A stretch of 64,000 nt of DNA from the NCBI RefSeq assembly GCF_036408795.1, contig NZ_JAZGJP010000004.1, positions 110,784-174,783 of the forward strand, read 5' to 3'. This DNA comes from Olsenella_L kribbiana (GTDB lineage Bacteria; Actinomycetota; Coriobacteriia; Coriobacteriales; Atopobiaceae). The translations under genes were made by a program, and so were the position numbers. Within the stretch, counting starts at the first letter, position 1. Each line of letters begins with the position of its first letter. Positions 25,017 through 33,762 of the stretch are shown piece by piece. The notes below the pieces were generated by a model. It was not told the origin of the DNA and did not search any database. It was given only the letters and a program-made list of their open reading frames with translations.

Positions 25017-26999
25017 CTACTTCAGGGCCCTGGTCGCATTGAGGACGCAGAGCACCATCACGCCCACGTCGCCGAAGACGGCAAGCCACATCGGGGCGAG
25101 ACCGAAAAGAGCAAGGATGAGGATCGCGATCTTCACGGCAATCGCGAAGACGATGTTTTCGCGCGCAATCTTGATGGTCCGCCGTGCGATGCGGATGGCA
25201 AGGGCGACCTTCGACGGCTTGTCATCCATAAGGACGACATCTGCCGCCTCGATGGCAGCGTCAGAGCCGAGAGCGCCCATCGCGATGCCCACATCGGCAC
25301 GGGCAAGCACCGGCGCGTCGTTGATGCCGTCACCGACGAAGGCAAGCGAGGTGCCTTCCGGCTTCGCAGAGAGGAGCTTCTCCACCTCGGCAACCTTGTC
25401 CTGCGGAAGAAGGCCGCTCCGGTATTCGTCGAGCCCGAGCTCTGTGGCCACATCATGCGCCACTTCCTCGCGGTCGCCCGTGAGCATGACGGTCTTGAGG
25501 ACGCCTTCTGCCTTCATGTCACGGATGGCTTCTGCTGCATCTGGCTTGACCTCGTCGGAGATCACGATATGTCCCGCATACCTATGGTCGATTGCGACAT
25601 GGATGCACGTTCCCATGTCATGCTCGCACACATGCCACTTCGCACCTTCGGCGTCCATGAGACGGGTATTGCCGACCGCGACCCTCTTGCCTGCGACCGT
25701 GGCCACGATGCCCTGGCCGGCAATCTCGGTCGTGTCCTTGATCTCGCAGCCATCGCCGACACAGGGGAAGGCAGAGCGCAGCGCTGCCGCAATCGGGTGC
25801 GTCGAGAACTGTTCGACATGCGCTGCCAGATGCAGGAGCTCCTTCTCATCCACCTTGTCAGGGTGCACGGCGCTCACGACGAACGTGCCTTTCGTGAGCG
25901 TGCCGGTCTTGTCGAACACGATCGTGTCAGCCGTCGCAAGCGCATCCATGAAGGTGGAGCCCTTGATCAGGATGCCCTGCTTCGAAGCGCCGCCGATGCC
26001 GCCGAAGAAGGTGAGCGGCACGGAGAGCACAAGCGCACAGGGGCAGGACACGACGAGGAACGTCAAGGCACGCAGGAGCCACGTCGCGAAGTTCGCGCCG
26101 AAGTCTCCCGAGAAGAGGGGCGGCAGGAACGCGACAGCGATGGCAGCATAGACGACAATCGGCGTATAGACCTTCGCGAAGCGGGTGATGAAGTTCTCAG
26201 AGCGCGACTTGCTCTGGCCTGCATGCTCGACGAGGTCCAAGATCTTTGCAGCCGTGGACTCGCCGAAGGCCTTCATGACCTTGACGCGCAGGACTCCCGA
26301 GACATTGACGCAGCCGGAGATGATAGCATCGCCGGGGATGACATCGCGCGGAGCGGATTCGCCCGTGATGGCAACCGTGTTGAGGCTCGAGGAGCCCTCG
26401 AGGATGACGCCGTCCATCGGCACCTTCTCGCCCGGACGGATAACGATGGTCTCGCCGACCTCGACATCATCAGGGTCGACGACCTTGACCTCGCCATCGC
26501 GCTCGACATTGGCCGTGTCGGGGCGGATATCCATGAGCTGGGAGATCGAGCGGCGTGAATTGCCTTCCGCGATGCCTTCAAAGAGCTCTCCTACCTGGAA
26601 GAAGAGCATCACGAAGACGGCTTCGGCGAACATGGGCTCGCCACCCGGAATGAAGCCTATCAGAAGCGCTCCGACCGTAGCGACTGCCATAAGGAAGTCC
26701 TCGTCGAAGGGATGGCCCTCTACGATGTTCTCCCCTGCCTCCTTGAGGACAGACCCTCCAGCGACAAGATAGGACGGCAGGAAGAAGATGAGCTGGACGA
26801 TGAGCGGGAATTCCCAGACCTTGGTGACGATGACGGCAGCGACAAGAAGCAGTGCCGAAATCAGGATCTTCTTCTTGAGGACAGCTGGGTCCTCATCATC
26901 GTCGTCCTCGTCCTCCTCGTCTGCCTCGCAGCACGAGCAGGGCTTCTTCTCGTCTTCGTCGTGGTCGTGAGCGTCATGTCCGCAGCAGCTGCATCCCAT
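25017..26999 (-). CDS. Zn/Cd-type P1B ATPase
   Basis: A 660-residue heavy-metal exporting P-type ATPase. TGES is at 212-215, the transmembrane metal motif CPC at 319-321, the phosphorylated DKTGT at 363-367, and GDGINDAP near 565. In place of a folded HMA domain the first 40 residues carry CSCCGHDAHDHD and PCSCC followed by a long acid run, a soft metal-binding tail suited to zinc or cadmium. The CPC motif plus this tail favours Zn/Cd/Pb export over copper. ATG 26999 has GGAGAGGG upstream. A TTGACC-N17-TATACT promoter and an ArsR/SmtB-like dyad precede it, so metal induction is likely, but no regulator gene is adjacent. Confidence 0.88.
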   Translation of the reverse strand: MGCSCCGHDAHDHDEDEKKPCSCCEADEEDEDDDDEDPAVLKKKILISALLLVAAVIVTKVWEFPLIVQLIFFLPSYLVAGGSVLKEAGENIVEGHPFDEDFLMAVATVGALLIGFIPGGEPMFAEAVFVMLFFQVGELFEGIAEGNSRRSISQLMDIRPDTANVERDGEVKVVDPDDVEVGETIVIRPGEKVPMDGVILEGSSSLNTVAITGESAPRDVIPGDAIISGCVNVSGVLRVKVMKAFGESTAAKILDLVEHAGQSKSRSENFITRFAKVYTPIVVYAAIAVAFLPPLFSGDFGANFATWLLRALTFLVVSCPCALVLSVPLTFFGGIGGASKQGILIKGSTFMDALATADTIVFDKTGTLTKGTFVVSAVHPDKVDEKELLHLAAHVEQFSTHPIAAALRSAFPCVGDGCEIKDTTEIAGQGIVATVAGKRVAVGNTRLMDAEGAKWHVCEHDMGTCIHVAIDHRYAGHIVISDEVKPDAAEAIRDMKAEGVLKTVMLTGDREEVAHDVATELGLDEYRSGLLPQDKVAEVEKLLSAKPEGTSLAFVGDGINDAPVLARADVGIAMGALGSDAAIEAADVVLMDDKPSKVALAIRIARRTIKIARENIVFAIAVKIAILILALFGLAPMWLAVFGDVGVMVLCVLNATRALK

Positions 27000-27068
27000 G
27001 GCCCTCTCCTTTCTGGAAAGCGTGGCTTTCCCGGCCCAGTGCCCTTTGGCACTGTCTCTTTCCTGTGC

Positions 27069-27088
27069 ATATGAATGTCTGCTCATAT
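27069..27088. promoter_or_regulatory. ArsR/SmtB-like operator
   Basis: On the minus strand this reads ATATGAGCAGACATTCATAT, with ATATGA and TCATAT arms around 8 bases, which resembles the 12-2-12 elements bound by ArsR/SmtB metal sensors. It lies about 11 bases downstream of the -10 element and would cover the start of transcription. Confidence 0.55.
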
Positions 27089-27099
27089 GTTCAAGAAGA

Positions 27100-27128
27100 A
27101 GTATAGAAAATGCCGATTCAGCGGTCAA
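27100..27128 (-). promoter_or_regulatory. Promoter of P-type ATPase gene
   Basis: -35 TTGACC (27123-27128), a 17-base spacer and -10 TATACT (27100-27105), read on the minus strand. This is the best consensus promoter in the window. Confidence 0.75.
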
Positions 27129-27392
27129 TGAGAGCCGAGCCACATTTTCTGCTCTGGCGACACATCAGCTCCGAATGGTCGGAAACGAGCGAGAAGCTCA
27201 TGCAGAGCACGCATGGATTCCTGCAGAAACAGCAGGACCACAGCTCGTCCATACGGGTCAGGAACACGAGAAAGACAAGGCTTCTCTTCTGGACAGTTTC
27301 TCCATAGCATGCAAGGCACTGGCAAGAAGGGTCACCCGCGGCAGATGGCTTCATGCTCTTATCCATGCTCCGGCAAAGCCCTAGCCTGCACG
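27129..27392. other. Intergenic region, no gene seen
   Basis: Between the P-type ATPase promoter and the hypothetical gene pair. Open frames on both strands are short and unlike the codon style of neighbours. Confidence 0.45.
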
Positions 27393-27551
27393 GAAGCGGT
27401 AACACGCCGGCTCGAATCCCCTGGCCGAAAAGATCTGCCCGAACTTCTGCATGAGACAGTGCCAGGGTATGAGGAGATCGCAGCATCGCTGAGGCTTCTG
27501 GTCGAGCAGCATCTTGGCTGGCTCGTACCAGATGAAAGAGAGGAGGGATAA
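27393..27551 (+). pseudogene. Probable remnant or partial small gene
   Basis: The last 50 or so codons before the TAA at 27549-27551 look like real protein (PELLHETVPGYEEIAASLRL followed by a Leu/Val-rich end), whereas the same frame further upstream does not, and no ATG or GTG with a ribosome site begins the credible part. The stop overlaps the ATG of the next gene by one base, the layout of a coupled pair. I take this as a 5'-degraded partner, or a small gene with an unusual start. Confidence 0.35.
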
Positions 27552-27862
27552 TGTCAGGAGGCGTGAAGGAATCTGACTGGAAGCTCTTCCGGAAGCTGCT
27601 TCCCCAATGGCAGGCACAGGCAATGGAGCGGCTCTGCCATGAGTACCAGGAGATCCTGTCTGATGATTCCAAGCCAGCATCCGAGCGCTTCTGGAAGCTC
27701 GACGGGCGCATCAGGAAGGACCGGAGGATGGCATGCGTGGAATGCACCCTCTCGCGCTCGACCATGGACAATGTGCTCCACGAGCTTCTTGCCGAAGGAG
27801 CGATCACGCTCGAAGACCTTGACGGCATGAGCGAAGAACTCCAAGAGCGCATGAAGCGGTAG
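27551..27862 (+). CDS. Small helical protein, unknown
   Basis: A 103-residue charged, helical, soluble protein (SDWKLFRKLLPQWQAQAMERL at the N-terminus, ITLEDLDGMSEELQERMKR at the end). AGAGAGGAGGGATA gives a strong ribosome site. I recall small proteins with this WKLF..LP.WQ..YMERL pattern in gut Firmicutes and Actinobacteria but cannot name a function. The upstream frame overlaps by one base. A strong terminator shared with the convergent 634-residue gene follows. Confidence 0.6.
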   Translation: MSGGVKESDWKLFRKLLPQWQAQAMERLCHEYQEILSDDSKPASERFWKLDGRIRKDRRMACVECTLSRSTMDNVLHELLAEGAITLEDLDGMSEELQERMKR

Positions 27863-27889
27863 GCAGAGATAATCCTCGAGTAAGGCAGA

Positions 27890-27925
27890 GCGGGCAGGAG
27901 ACAAGCCCTTCTGTCTCCTGCCCGC
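27890..27925. terminator. Bidirectional terminator
   Basis: Perfect 14-bp stem GCGGGCAGGAGACA / complement (27890-27903, 27912-27925) with an 8-base loop, between convergent genes. Confidence 0.8.
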
Positions 27926-27932
27926 ATTCCCA

Positions 27933-29837
27933 TCAAACGATCCGCGTCGTATCCATCTGAATGTCTGAGTCCTTTTCCGGATTGCGATGGAACAGCTCAT
28001 TCGGCGACCAGCCATTGTTCGGCCAGATCGGCACCGCATTCATCATCTTCATGATCCTGTTCAGGAGCTGCGTAAGCACCGCCTCGGTCGGCACGAATCC
28101 GTATTCATCAAGGATATTCAGGTAGTGCTGGATGGAATTCGTGCCAGGCATGCCGAAGCGCATATCGTAGAGGAACTCCTCTACCACATCGTCCGCGAAG
28201 AAATAGTCATCTGCATCGTCTGGCACATGGGCGTCGAGATAGCTCCTGAGCTCCTGGACCTCAGGAATCCTGAGCATCCATTCCTCGACATCTGCATCAT
28301 TCTCGACACCTTCTGGAAGCGGCCGGGGCTCTTTGCCCTGCTGGCCGTCCAGGATGTCCTCTATCAGAGGATCCATCTCCTGGTCGAGCAGAAGGCCTTC
28401 CGTCCATTCGCTGTCCCCATCAGGCGGATAGCAGCTGTCGCAGAGGGAGCCATCCACCAGATAGAGCTCATCTGGATCTCCTTCGAACGACATGATTGCA
28501 AATCCTGCGTAGCCTGCCTGCATATAGCGGGCAATGATATCGATCACCTCGTTGCCGGAAAGGCCCTCGCCGAACTCGTCATTCGCATCGAGAGCCAGCA
28601 TGATGCCTCTGAGATAGACCGCAGCACCGATATGGTCGAAGATCCGCTGTCCCTGCTGCACCCGCGCTTCGATTCCATCCCAGTCAAGCGATGGCGCCTG
28701 AGACATGAACAGATCGGAGAGGGCAAAGCTCGCCTTCGTGCCCGAGACGAAGAGCATGCCAAGACCGACAAGCTCCGGCATGCGGCACGCAGCATGAAGC
28801 TCTCTGGGATCCTCGAGATCGAATTCCTTCACGCCGCCCGCAGCCACTGCATCGCGTACTGCCCTGAACTCCTCCGGAAAGCAGATGGAGAGCACCTCAT
28901 CAAACCGCGGGTTCTGCTCGAGCGCTTCTGCCACAAGCTGCACCAGCTCGTCCTTCCTGAGCTTCGAGAGGCGTGTGAGGTCCAGTGCGCGTCCAAGCTC
29001 CTGGAGGCGGGCCTTGCTGAGGCAGGAAAGCTGCTCTGCAAGGGCATGCACCGGCTGGCCCTTCTTCGATAGCTTTCCAAGGAGCTTCTGGCGCAGCTCG
29101 TCAGCAGAGGAAGCATCCGCCCTGTCGAAGGCAGCATCGCTTGCGGCTTTCGCAGCACGCTCGCGCTCGTCAGGAGAGAGTCCGGCAAGCGCACCTCTGT
29201 GGCAGCCTTCCGGCATCTCATCTTTCTCTTCAAGCTCTTTCTGATGCCTCTCATGCTCCTCGAGATGGCGGTGGGCATCTTCCATCCAGCTCTCCGCGTT
29301 CTTTGCAAGTTCGCGCCCATCCCGGACGATAAGCCCCTCCTTCTTGCAGCGTGCCGCCTCATCAGCAAACATGGCCTTTATGCGTTCCGAAAAGCCCATG
29401 TCGTAGGTCTGGAGATAGGCGTCGTAGACAATGAAGCGCCCGAAAGGCAGAAGCACCGTATCGACCGCAGCCGGGAACTTGCCCACCACGCTTGCAATCG
29501 AATGGGTGATGCCTGCGACGGCGAAAGCGCGATCGAAGCCAAGGAAGAGCGGTTCTGGCCCAAGCTGTACGACCGTGAACTTGCCTGTCAGCGGATGCTG
29601 CCAGCTCTGGATAAGGTCTGCGACCTTGCGCGGCGTCTGGGGCGGAAGATGCCCCGCGATGTCCTTGAGCACCTCAGGCGAATGGAAGATAGCATCGAGG
29701 AGCTCTGCCTCATCATCCGGTGCAGGAGGCTCGTACTTGATGCTGTGTGGCACGATATGGAGCCGCTTGTTCCCCTCGAACTCGATGAGGGCCATGGCAG
29801 CATGGAAGAGCTTGAGTTCGCTGCGGTCGAGAATCAT
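27933..29837 (-). CDS. Large protein of unknown function with SAP/Rho-N-like segment
   Basis: A 634-residue soluble protein that I do not recognise. Around residues 280-320 there is a helix-extended loop-helix pattern (KARLQELGRALDL..SKLRKDELVQLVAEAL) resembling SAP or Rho N-terminal nucleic-acid-binding motifs. Residues 185-260 form a charged, probably coiled segment. The C-terminal third is acidic and contains PIWPNNGWSPNEL, a phrase I associate with proteins neighbouring SEC-C domains. No signal peptide or membrane segment. The gene is followed by a bidirectional terminator and preceded at 31 bases by the HAD-like gene on the same strand, so the two may share a transcript. Confidence 0.75.
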   Translation of the reverse strand: MILDRSELKLFHAAMALIEFEGNKRLHIVPHSIKYEPPAPDDEAELLDAIFHSPEVLKDIAGHLPPQTPRKVADLIQSWQHPLTGKFTVVQLGPEPLFLGFDRAFAVAGITHSIASVVGKFPAAVDTVLLPFGRFIVYDAYLQTYDMGFSERIKAMFADEAARCKKEGLIVRDGRELAKNAESWMEDAHRHLEEHERHQKELEEKDEMPEGCHRGALAGLSPDERERAAKAASDAAFDRADASSADELRQKLLGKLSKKGQPVHALAEQLSCLSKARLQELGRALDLTRLSKLRKDELVQLVAEALEQNPRFDEVLSICFPEEFRAVRDAVAAGGVKEFDLEDPRELHAACRMPELVGLGMLFVSGTKASFALSDLFMSQAPSLDWDGIEARVQQGQRIFDHIGAAVYLRGIMLALDANDEFGEGLSGNEVIDIIARYMQAGYAGFAIMSFEGDPDELYLVDGSLCDSCYPPDGDSEWTEGLLLDQEMDPLIEDILDGQQGKEPRPLPEGVENDADVEEWMLRIPEVQELRSYLDAHVPDDADDYFFADDVVEEFLYDMRFGMPGTNSIQHYLNILDEYGFVPTEAVLTQLLNRIMKMMNAVPIWPNNGWSPNELFHRNPEKDSDIQMDTTRIV

Positions 29838-29867
29838 TGGCGCACCTTTCTCGTGCGGATCAGCGTT

Positions 29868-30344
29868 CTATGCAAAGAAGAAGGACGAGACATGGACGGT
29901 CGTGCATCCGGTCTTTCGGGCCACCTCGTCGAGCGTCTTTACCGTGTCCTCGACAAGCGCGACGCGCCGCTCGGACGCGCAGAACTCTTTTGCCAAGGCT
30001 CTGAGCTCCGCCACCTTGTCGCTCTTGCTCCGGACGAGCTTCACGTGGTCGGCAGGAAGACCGTAGTTCGCAACGACGAAATCGCGCTTCCCCTCCTCCT
30101 CATAGTCTTCTGCGACCGAGCAGGCAAAGACGCGTGTGCGCCCCTTCTTCTCGATGAAGCGCTGGATCTGAGGGACAGGACGGATATGGGCATAGGGGTG
30201 CTCTTCAAGCACATAGGTCTTCCAGTCTCCGTCAAGGCAGGCTGCATGAGAAAGCTCGCCGAACTCATAGGGTGCAAGCACTCCATCGATATCGAACACG
30301 ACGACGGTCTCAGGCTCTGCGAGATAGAAAAGGATATCCGACAT
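29868..30344 (-). CDS. Small HAD-like hydrolase
   Basis: A 158-residue protein with the HAD motif I VVFDIDGVL at 15-23 and a later SKSDKVAEL plus VALVEDTVKT, which fit motifs III and IV of a cap-less HAD phosphatase. It could be a phosphatase for small molecules or polynucleotide 5' ends. AGGAGCGCAGC precedes the ATG. It sits directly upstream of the 634-residue unknown gene on the same strand (31-base gap) and is divergent from icd. Confidence 0.72.
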   Translation of the reverse strand: MSDILFYLAEPETVVVFDIDGVLAPYEFGELSHAACLDGDWKTYVLEEHPYAHIRPVPQIQRFIEKKGRTRVFACSVAEDYEEEGKRDFVVANYGLPADHVKLVRSKSDKVAELRALAKEFCASERRVALVEDTVKTLDEVARKTGCTTVHVSSFFFA

Positions 30345-30506
30345 GCTGCGCTCCTTGGCTGCTCATTGACCTCTCAAGCATACCTGATGCCTCTGCTGCC
30401 TTCGTTTACAGTGCGTATCCATTTTCAGCCCAAGAGATAGGAGCATCTAGACTGGAAGAGATGCAATCTTGAGTTATGGCTTGAACATCCCCTCGAAGGA
30501 GAGAAC

Positions 30507-31721
30507 ATGGCAAAGATCGAGATGAAGACGCCGCTTGTCGAGATGGACGGCGACGAGATGACCCGCATCATCTGGCAGCTCATCAAGGATGAGCTTCTGG
30601 AGCCGTTCGTGGACCTCAAGACCGAATACTATGACCTCGGACTCAAGCACAGGGACGAGACCGAAGACCAGGTCACGATCGATGCAGCAGAGGCAACGAA
30701 GCGCCTGGGCGTCGCCGTCAAGTGCGCGACAATCACACCGAACGCAGCCCGCGTGAAGGAGTACGACCTCCACAAGATGTGGAAGAGCCCGAACGGCACG
30801 ATCCGCGCCATGCTCGACGGCACGGTCTTCCGTGCCCCCATCATCGTGAAGGGCATCGAGCCTGTCGTTTCCAACTGGAAGAAGCCAATCACGATTGCCC
30901 GTCACGCCTACGGCGATGTCTACCGCGACGCCGAAATGCGCATCCCGGGGCCGGGCAAGGTCGAGCTTGTCTATACGGCAGCAGATGGCACCGAAACCCG
31001 CACGCTCGTCCATGAGTTCACGGAGCCAGGCGTCGTCGAAGGCATGCACAACCTCGACTCGTCGATCACGAGCTTCGCACGCTCCTGCTTCTCCTATGCC
31101 CTGTCAGTACACCAGGACCTCTGGTTTGCGACGAAGGACACGATCTCGAAGACCTATGACCACCGCTTCAAGGACATCTTCGCCGATGTCTATGAGAAGG
31201 AGTACAGGGAGCGCTTCGAGGAGGCAGGCCTCACGTACTTCTACACCTTGATCGACGACGTCGTTGCCCGCATCATGAAGAGCGAGGGCGGCTTTGTCTG
31301 GGCCTGCAAGAACTACGACGGCGACGTGATGAGCGACATGCTCTCGAGCGCCTTCGGCTCGCTCGCGCTCATGACATCAGTGCTCGTGAGCCCGCATGGC
31401 TATTTCGAATACGAAGCAGCGCATGGCACGGTGCAGCGCCACTACTACAAGTATCTCAAGGGCGAGACGACCTCGACGAACTCTGTCGCCACGATCTTTG
31501 CCTGGACGGGCGCTCTGAGGAAGCGTGCCGAGCTCGATGGCACCCCTGCCCTTGCAGACTTTGCAGACAGGCTCGAGCAGGCAACGCTTGCCACGATCGA
31601 GTCCGGCAGGATGACAGGAGATCTCGCCCGCATCACGAAGCTCCCGAACCCTCAGACGCTCGATACGGCAGGCTTCATCGTCGCCGTCCGCCAGGAGCTC
31701 GAGAAGCTGCTCGAAGCCTGA
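30507..31721 (+). CDS. icd: NADP-dependent isocitrate dehydrogenase
   Basis: A 404-residue enzyme converting isocitrate to 2-oxoglutarate and CO2. It is of the eukaryotic-like homodimeric type: it begins KIEMKTPLVEMDGDEMTRI and has TITPNAARVKEY, KSPNGTIR and the metal site YDGDVMSDML. The NADP preference is from the family and the AHGTVQRHYYKY segment. Ribosome site GAAGGAGAG precedes the ATG at 30507. No other citric acid cycle gene is nearby, so it may serve glutamate and NADPH supply in an incomplete cycle. A terminator follows at 31748. Confidence 0.92.
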   Translation: MAKIEMKTPLVEMDGDEMTRIIWQLIKDELLEPFVDLKTEYYDLGLKHRDETEDQVTIDAAEATKRLGVAVKCATITPNAARVKEYDLHKMWKSPNGTIRAMLDGTVFRAPIIVKGIEPVVSNWKKPITIARHAYGDVYRDAEMRIPGPGKVELVYTAADGTETRTLVHEFTEPGVVEGMHNLDSSITSFARSCFSYALSVHQDLWFATKDTISKTYDHRFKDIFADVYEKEYRERFEEAGLTYFYTLIDDVVARIMKSEGGFVWACKNYDGDVMSDMLSSAFGSLALMTSVLVSPHGYFEYEAAHGTVQRHYYKYLKGETTSTNSVATIFAWTGALRKRAELDGTPALADFADRLEQATLATIESGRMTGDLARITKLPNPQTLDTAGFIVAVRQELEKLLEA

Positions 31722-31747
31722 TATCCCGTCTCTGAGCTGAGACATCC

Positions 31748-31790
31748 ACAGGCCTGCTGCACAGCCGCTGCAGCGGGCCTGTTTCCTTCT
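31748..31790 (+). terminator. Terminator after icd
   Basis: ACAGGCC (31748-31754) with GGCCTGT (31776-31782), extended by inner GC pairs, then TTCCTTCTT. Confidence 0.65.
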
Positions 31791-31845
31791 TGCGTGCATC
31801 GGACCTGTCCCGGCATTCTGGCAGAGCCTGCATGGCAGCTGCGCC

Positions 31846-32649
31846 TTATGCCCTCTTCCTGAGCACGAGGTAGCAGTTCTGGTCATGGGTCTTCCCGTCG
31901 GCCAGATATGAGGCCACAACAGAGGCCTGGCCTCTGACCGCATGGGCAAGCTCCTGCGCCTCATGTTCCGTGAAGCTATGGCAGTAGCGCCAGACGCCCG
32001 GCTTTCCCTGCCAGCCCAGAAGATAGTCTCCCGGCTCCAGCGCATCCCGGGCAAAACCAAGCTCCTGGCAGGCTCTCCGTGTCGCTGCCTCCGCCTTCTG
32101 TGCCCCTGCCGGACTGTCCGCAAAGCGCCAGAGGGCAAGCGCGACGATGCCGCCTGCTGCCGTGGCGTCCACCAGCTCCTGCACGAAGCGCAGGCGCAGC
32201 CCCGCGCCGGGTACATGATGCAGGAAGCCGAAGCAGCAGAGAAGGTCTGCCGACTCGATGCCAGAAGGAAGGGCTTTTGCTCCCTCGAGGAGCGGCGTGA
32301 TGAGATCTTGCTCGAAGCAGGCAGCTTCGATCGAAGCAGGCCAGCCTGGCGCCTCGTCCATCAGCGGCGCACAGGAATCGATGGCCTGATAGCGTATGCG
32401 GACCTGCGGAAGCGCCTCTGCCAGCGCACGGCCGAAGCGTCCATTGCCTGAAGCTACATCGGTCACGGAAAGCGACGGCCTTCCTTCGGCTGCCAGAAGG
32501 CTGAAGATCTTTCTCCAGCCTTCCCAGGCAGCTTTTCTCGTACTGGAGAAAGACTGCGCTTCCTGCGCATAGAATGCCTCGGTCAGCTGCACCAGGCGTC
32601 TGGCAAGCGCCGGATCTGCCTGGTCTCGGGACAGAGGATCCTCGCTCAT
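31846..32649 (-). CDS. SAM methyltransferase, Trm9-like
   Basis: A 267-residue class I methyltransferase. The segment FYAQEAQSFSSTRKAAW (26-42) resembles the start of Trm9/ALKBH8-type tRNA methyltransferases (pattern F-SxTR-xxW), and the SAM motif DVASGNGRFG is at 64-73, followed by an acidic ID motif and LLCCFGFLHHVP. Trm9-type enzymes methylate carboxymethyl-uridine at tRNA position 34, a product made by Elp3; an Elp3-like gene lies 4 kb away. That link is inference. The ATG at 32649 overlaps the stop of the MazG-like gene (ATGA), so the two are coupled. Confidence 0.7.
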   Translation of the reverse strand: MSEDPLSRDQADPALARRLVQLTEAFYAQEAQSFSSTRKAAWEGWRKIFSLLAAEGRPSLSVTDVASGNGRFGRALAEALPQVRIRYQAIDSCAPLMDEAPGWPASIEAACFEQDLITPLLEGAKALPSGIESADLLCCFGFLHHVPGAGLRLRFVQELVDATAAGGIVALALWRFADSPAGAQKAEAATRRACQELGFARDALEPGDYLLGWQGKPGVWRYCHSFTEHEAQELAHAVRGQASVVASYLADGKTHDQNCYLVLRKRA

Positions 32650-32984
32650 GCGCCCTGTCCGCTTCTGTCCGATGCGCCCAGCAGCGCTTCTTCCCGCTCT
32701 GCCAGAAAGCCGCCCACGCAGTCTTCGATATCGAGGTCCATGCGCTCTGCCAGCACGGCAAGCCACCAGACACATTCGCCTATCTTGGCAGGGAGCCTGT
32801 CTGCCTCGGCGCTGGGCCAGCGCCCTTCATGGTCCATCGCAAGGCGTCCGACGATGCCGGCATCGGTCAGGAAGGCAAGCGCATCCTCCTCGATGCTCCA
32901 CACCGAGCCGTGGAGCTCCTGCTCGAGCTCGTGATAGCGCCTCCTCAGGGCGCAGGAGCGCTCCTCGACCTCTTCAAGATCCAT
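32646..32984 (-). CDS. MazG-like protein
   Basis: A 112-residue all-helical protein. ELEQELHGSVWSIEEDALAF and KIGECVWWLAVLAERMDLDIED match the helix pattern of MazG-like nucleotide pyrophosphohydrolases, where acidic residues bind magnesium. The frame is open to 33020; ATG 32984 (MDLEEVEE) has AAAGGGG at eight bases, while the ATG at 32990 has too short a spacing. The gene is coupled to the downstream methyltransferase by a four-base overlap. Whether it hydrolyses nucleotides is unknown, since the canonical ExxE-xxxD set is only partly clear to me. Confidence 0.62.
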   Translation of the reverse strand: MDLEEVEERSCALRRRYHELEQELHGSVWSIEEDALAFLTDAGIVGRLAMDHEGRWPSAEADRLPAKIGECVWWLAVLAERMDLDIEDCVGGFLAEREEALLGASDRSGQGA

Positions 32985-33200
32985 ATGCATGGCCCCTTTC
33001 TGGTTTCTGGCCCGCTCCATTATGCCAGCCTGCCTCGAAGCGGACCTTCAAGAATTGCGAGGAGCGGGCCGTCTCATGGTCCGGCTATGCAGGCAGCATC
33101 TTCTGCTCTCCTGCCGCATGCTTCCTGCTGCACACCCGGAATGCCACTACACTGGGCATAAGCGCCCGCACGGGCCCGCCTAGTACGAAAAGGATTGCCC

Positions 33201-33713
33201 ATGGAATTCACTGACACGATCAAGAACCGCTATTCCTGCAAGAAGTACAGCAGCCGCGCCGTTGAGGAGGACAAGCTTACGCAGATCCTCGAAGCAGGAC
33301 GCGTAGCGCCGACCGCAAAGAACCTGCAGGAGCAGCACATCTACGTGCTGCAATCCAAAGAGGCCCTCGAGAAGCTCGATAGCCTCACCCCCTGCCGCTA
33401 TGGAGCGCCGACCGTCCTTCTCGTCGCGTTCGACAGCAGCAATGTCTATACCTACCCCGGAAGCGAACGCACTTCGGGCGTAGAGGATGCGAGCATCGTG
33501 GCGACACACATGATCCTTGCAGCCGCAGCCGAAGGCGTCGACTCCTGCTGGGTGAACCGCCTCAATCCCGAAGAGGCCGCGCGTGTCTTCGGACTGCCGG
33601 AGAACGAGAAGGTCCTCTGCGCAATCGATCTGGGCTATGCAGCCGAAGGCACGCACCCGCTTCCCAACCACAACTCGCGCAAGGAGCTCTCCGAGACCGT
33701 CACGCGGCTCTAG
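33201..33713 (+). CDS. Nitroreductase-family flavoprotein
   Basis: A 170-residue FMN-dependent oxidoreductase. It starts with the typical R.SCKKY..R.V segment and has the AP(T)AKNLQEQ motif and a GVDSCWVNRLNPEE motif of the short nitroreductase group. It probably reduces quinones, nitro compounds or related electrophiles with NAD(P)H; the true substrate is unknown. ATG 33201 has AAAAGGA seven bases upstream; a TTG at 33195 is in frame but unlikely. The DUF1801 gene follows after 50 bases, without terminator. Confidence 0.85.
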   Translation: MEFTDTIKNRYSCKKYSSRAVEEDKLTQILEAGRVAPTAKNLQEQHIYVLQSKEALEKLDSLTPCRYGAPTVLLVAFDSSNVYTYPGSERTSGVEDASIVATHMILAAAAEGVDSCWVNRLNPEEAARVFGLPENEKVLCAIDLGYAAEGTHPLPNHNSRKELSETVTRL

Positions 33714-33762
33714 GGAAAGCCGGCTGCTGACGCCGGCATCGAACATGTGAAAGGAGCAGCCG

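Noticed and set aside
27405..27430. tRNA-like T-loop (GGCTCGAATCCCC)
   Set aside because: The stem bases on both sides do not pair and no cloverleaf can be formed.
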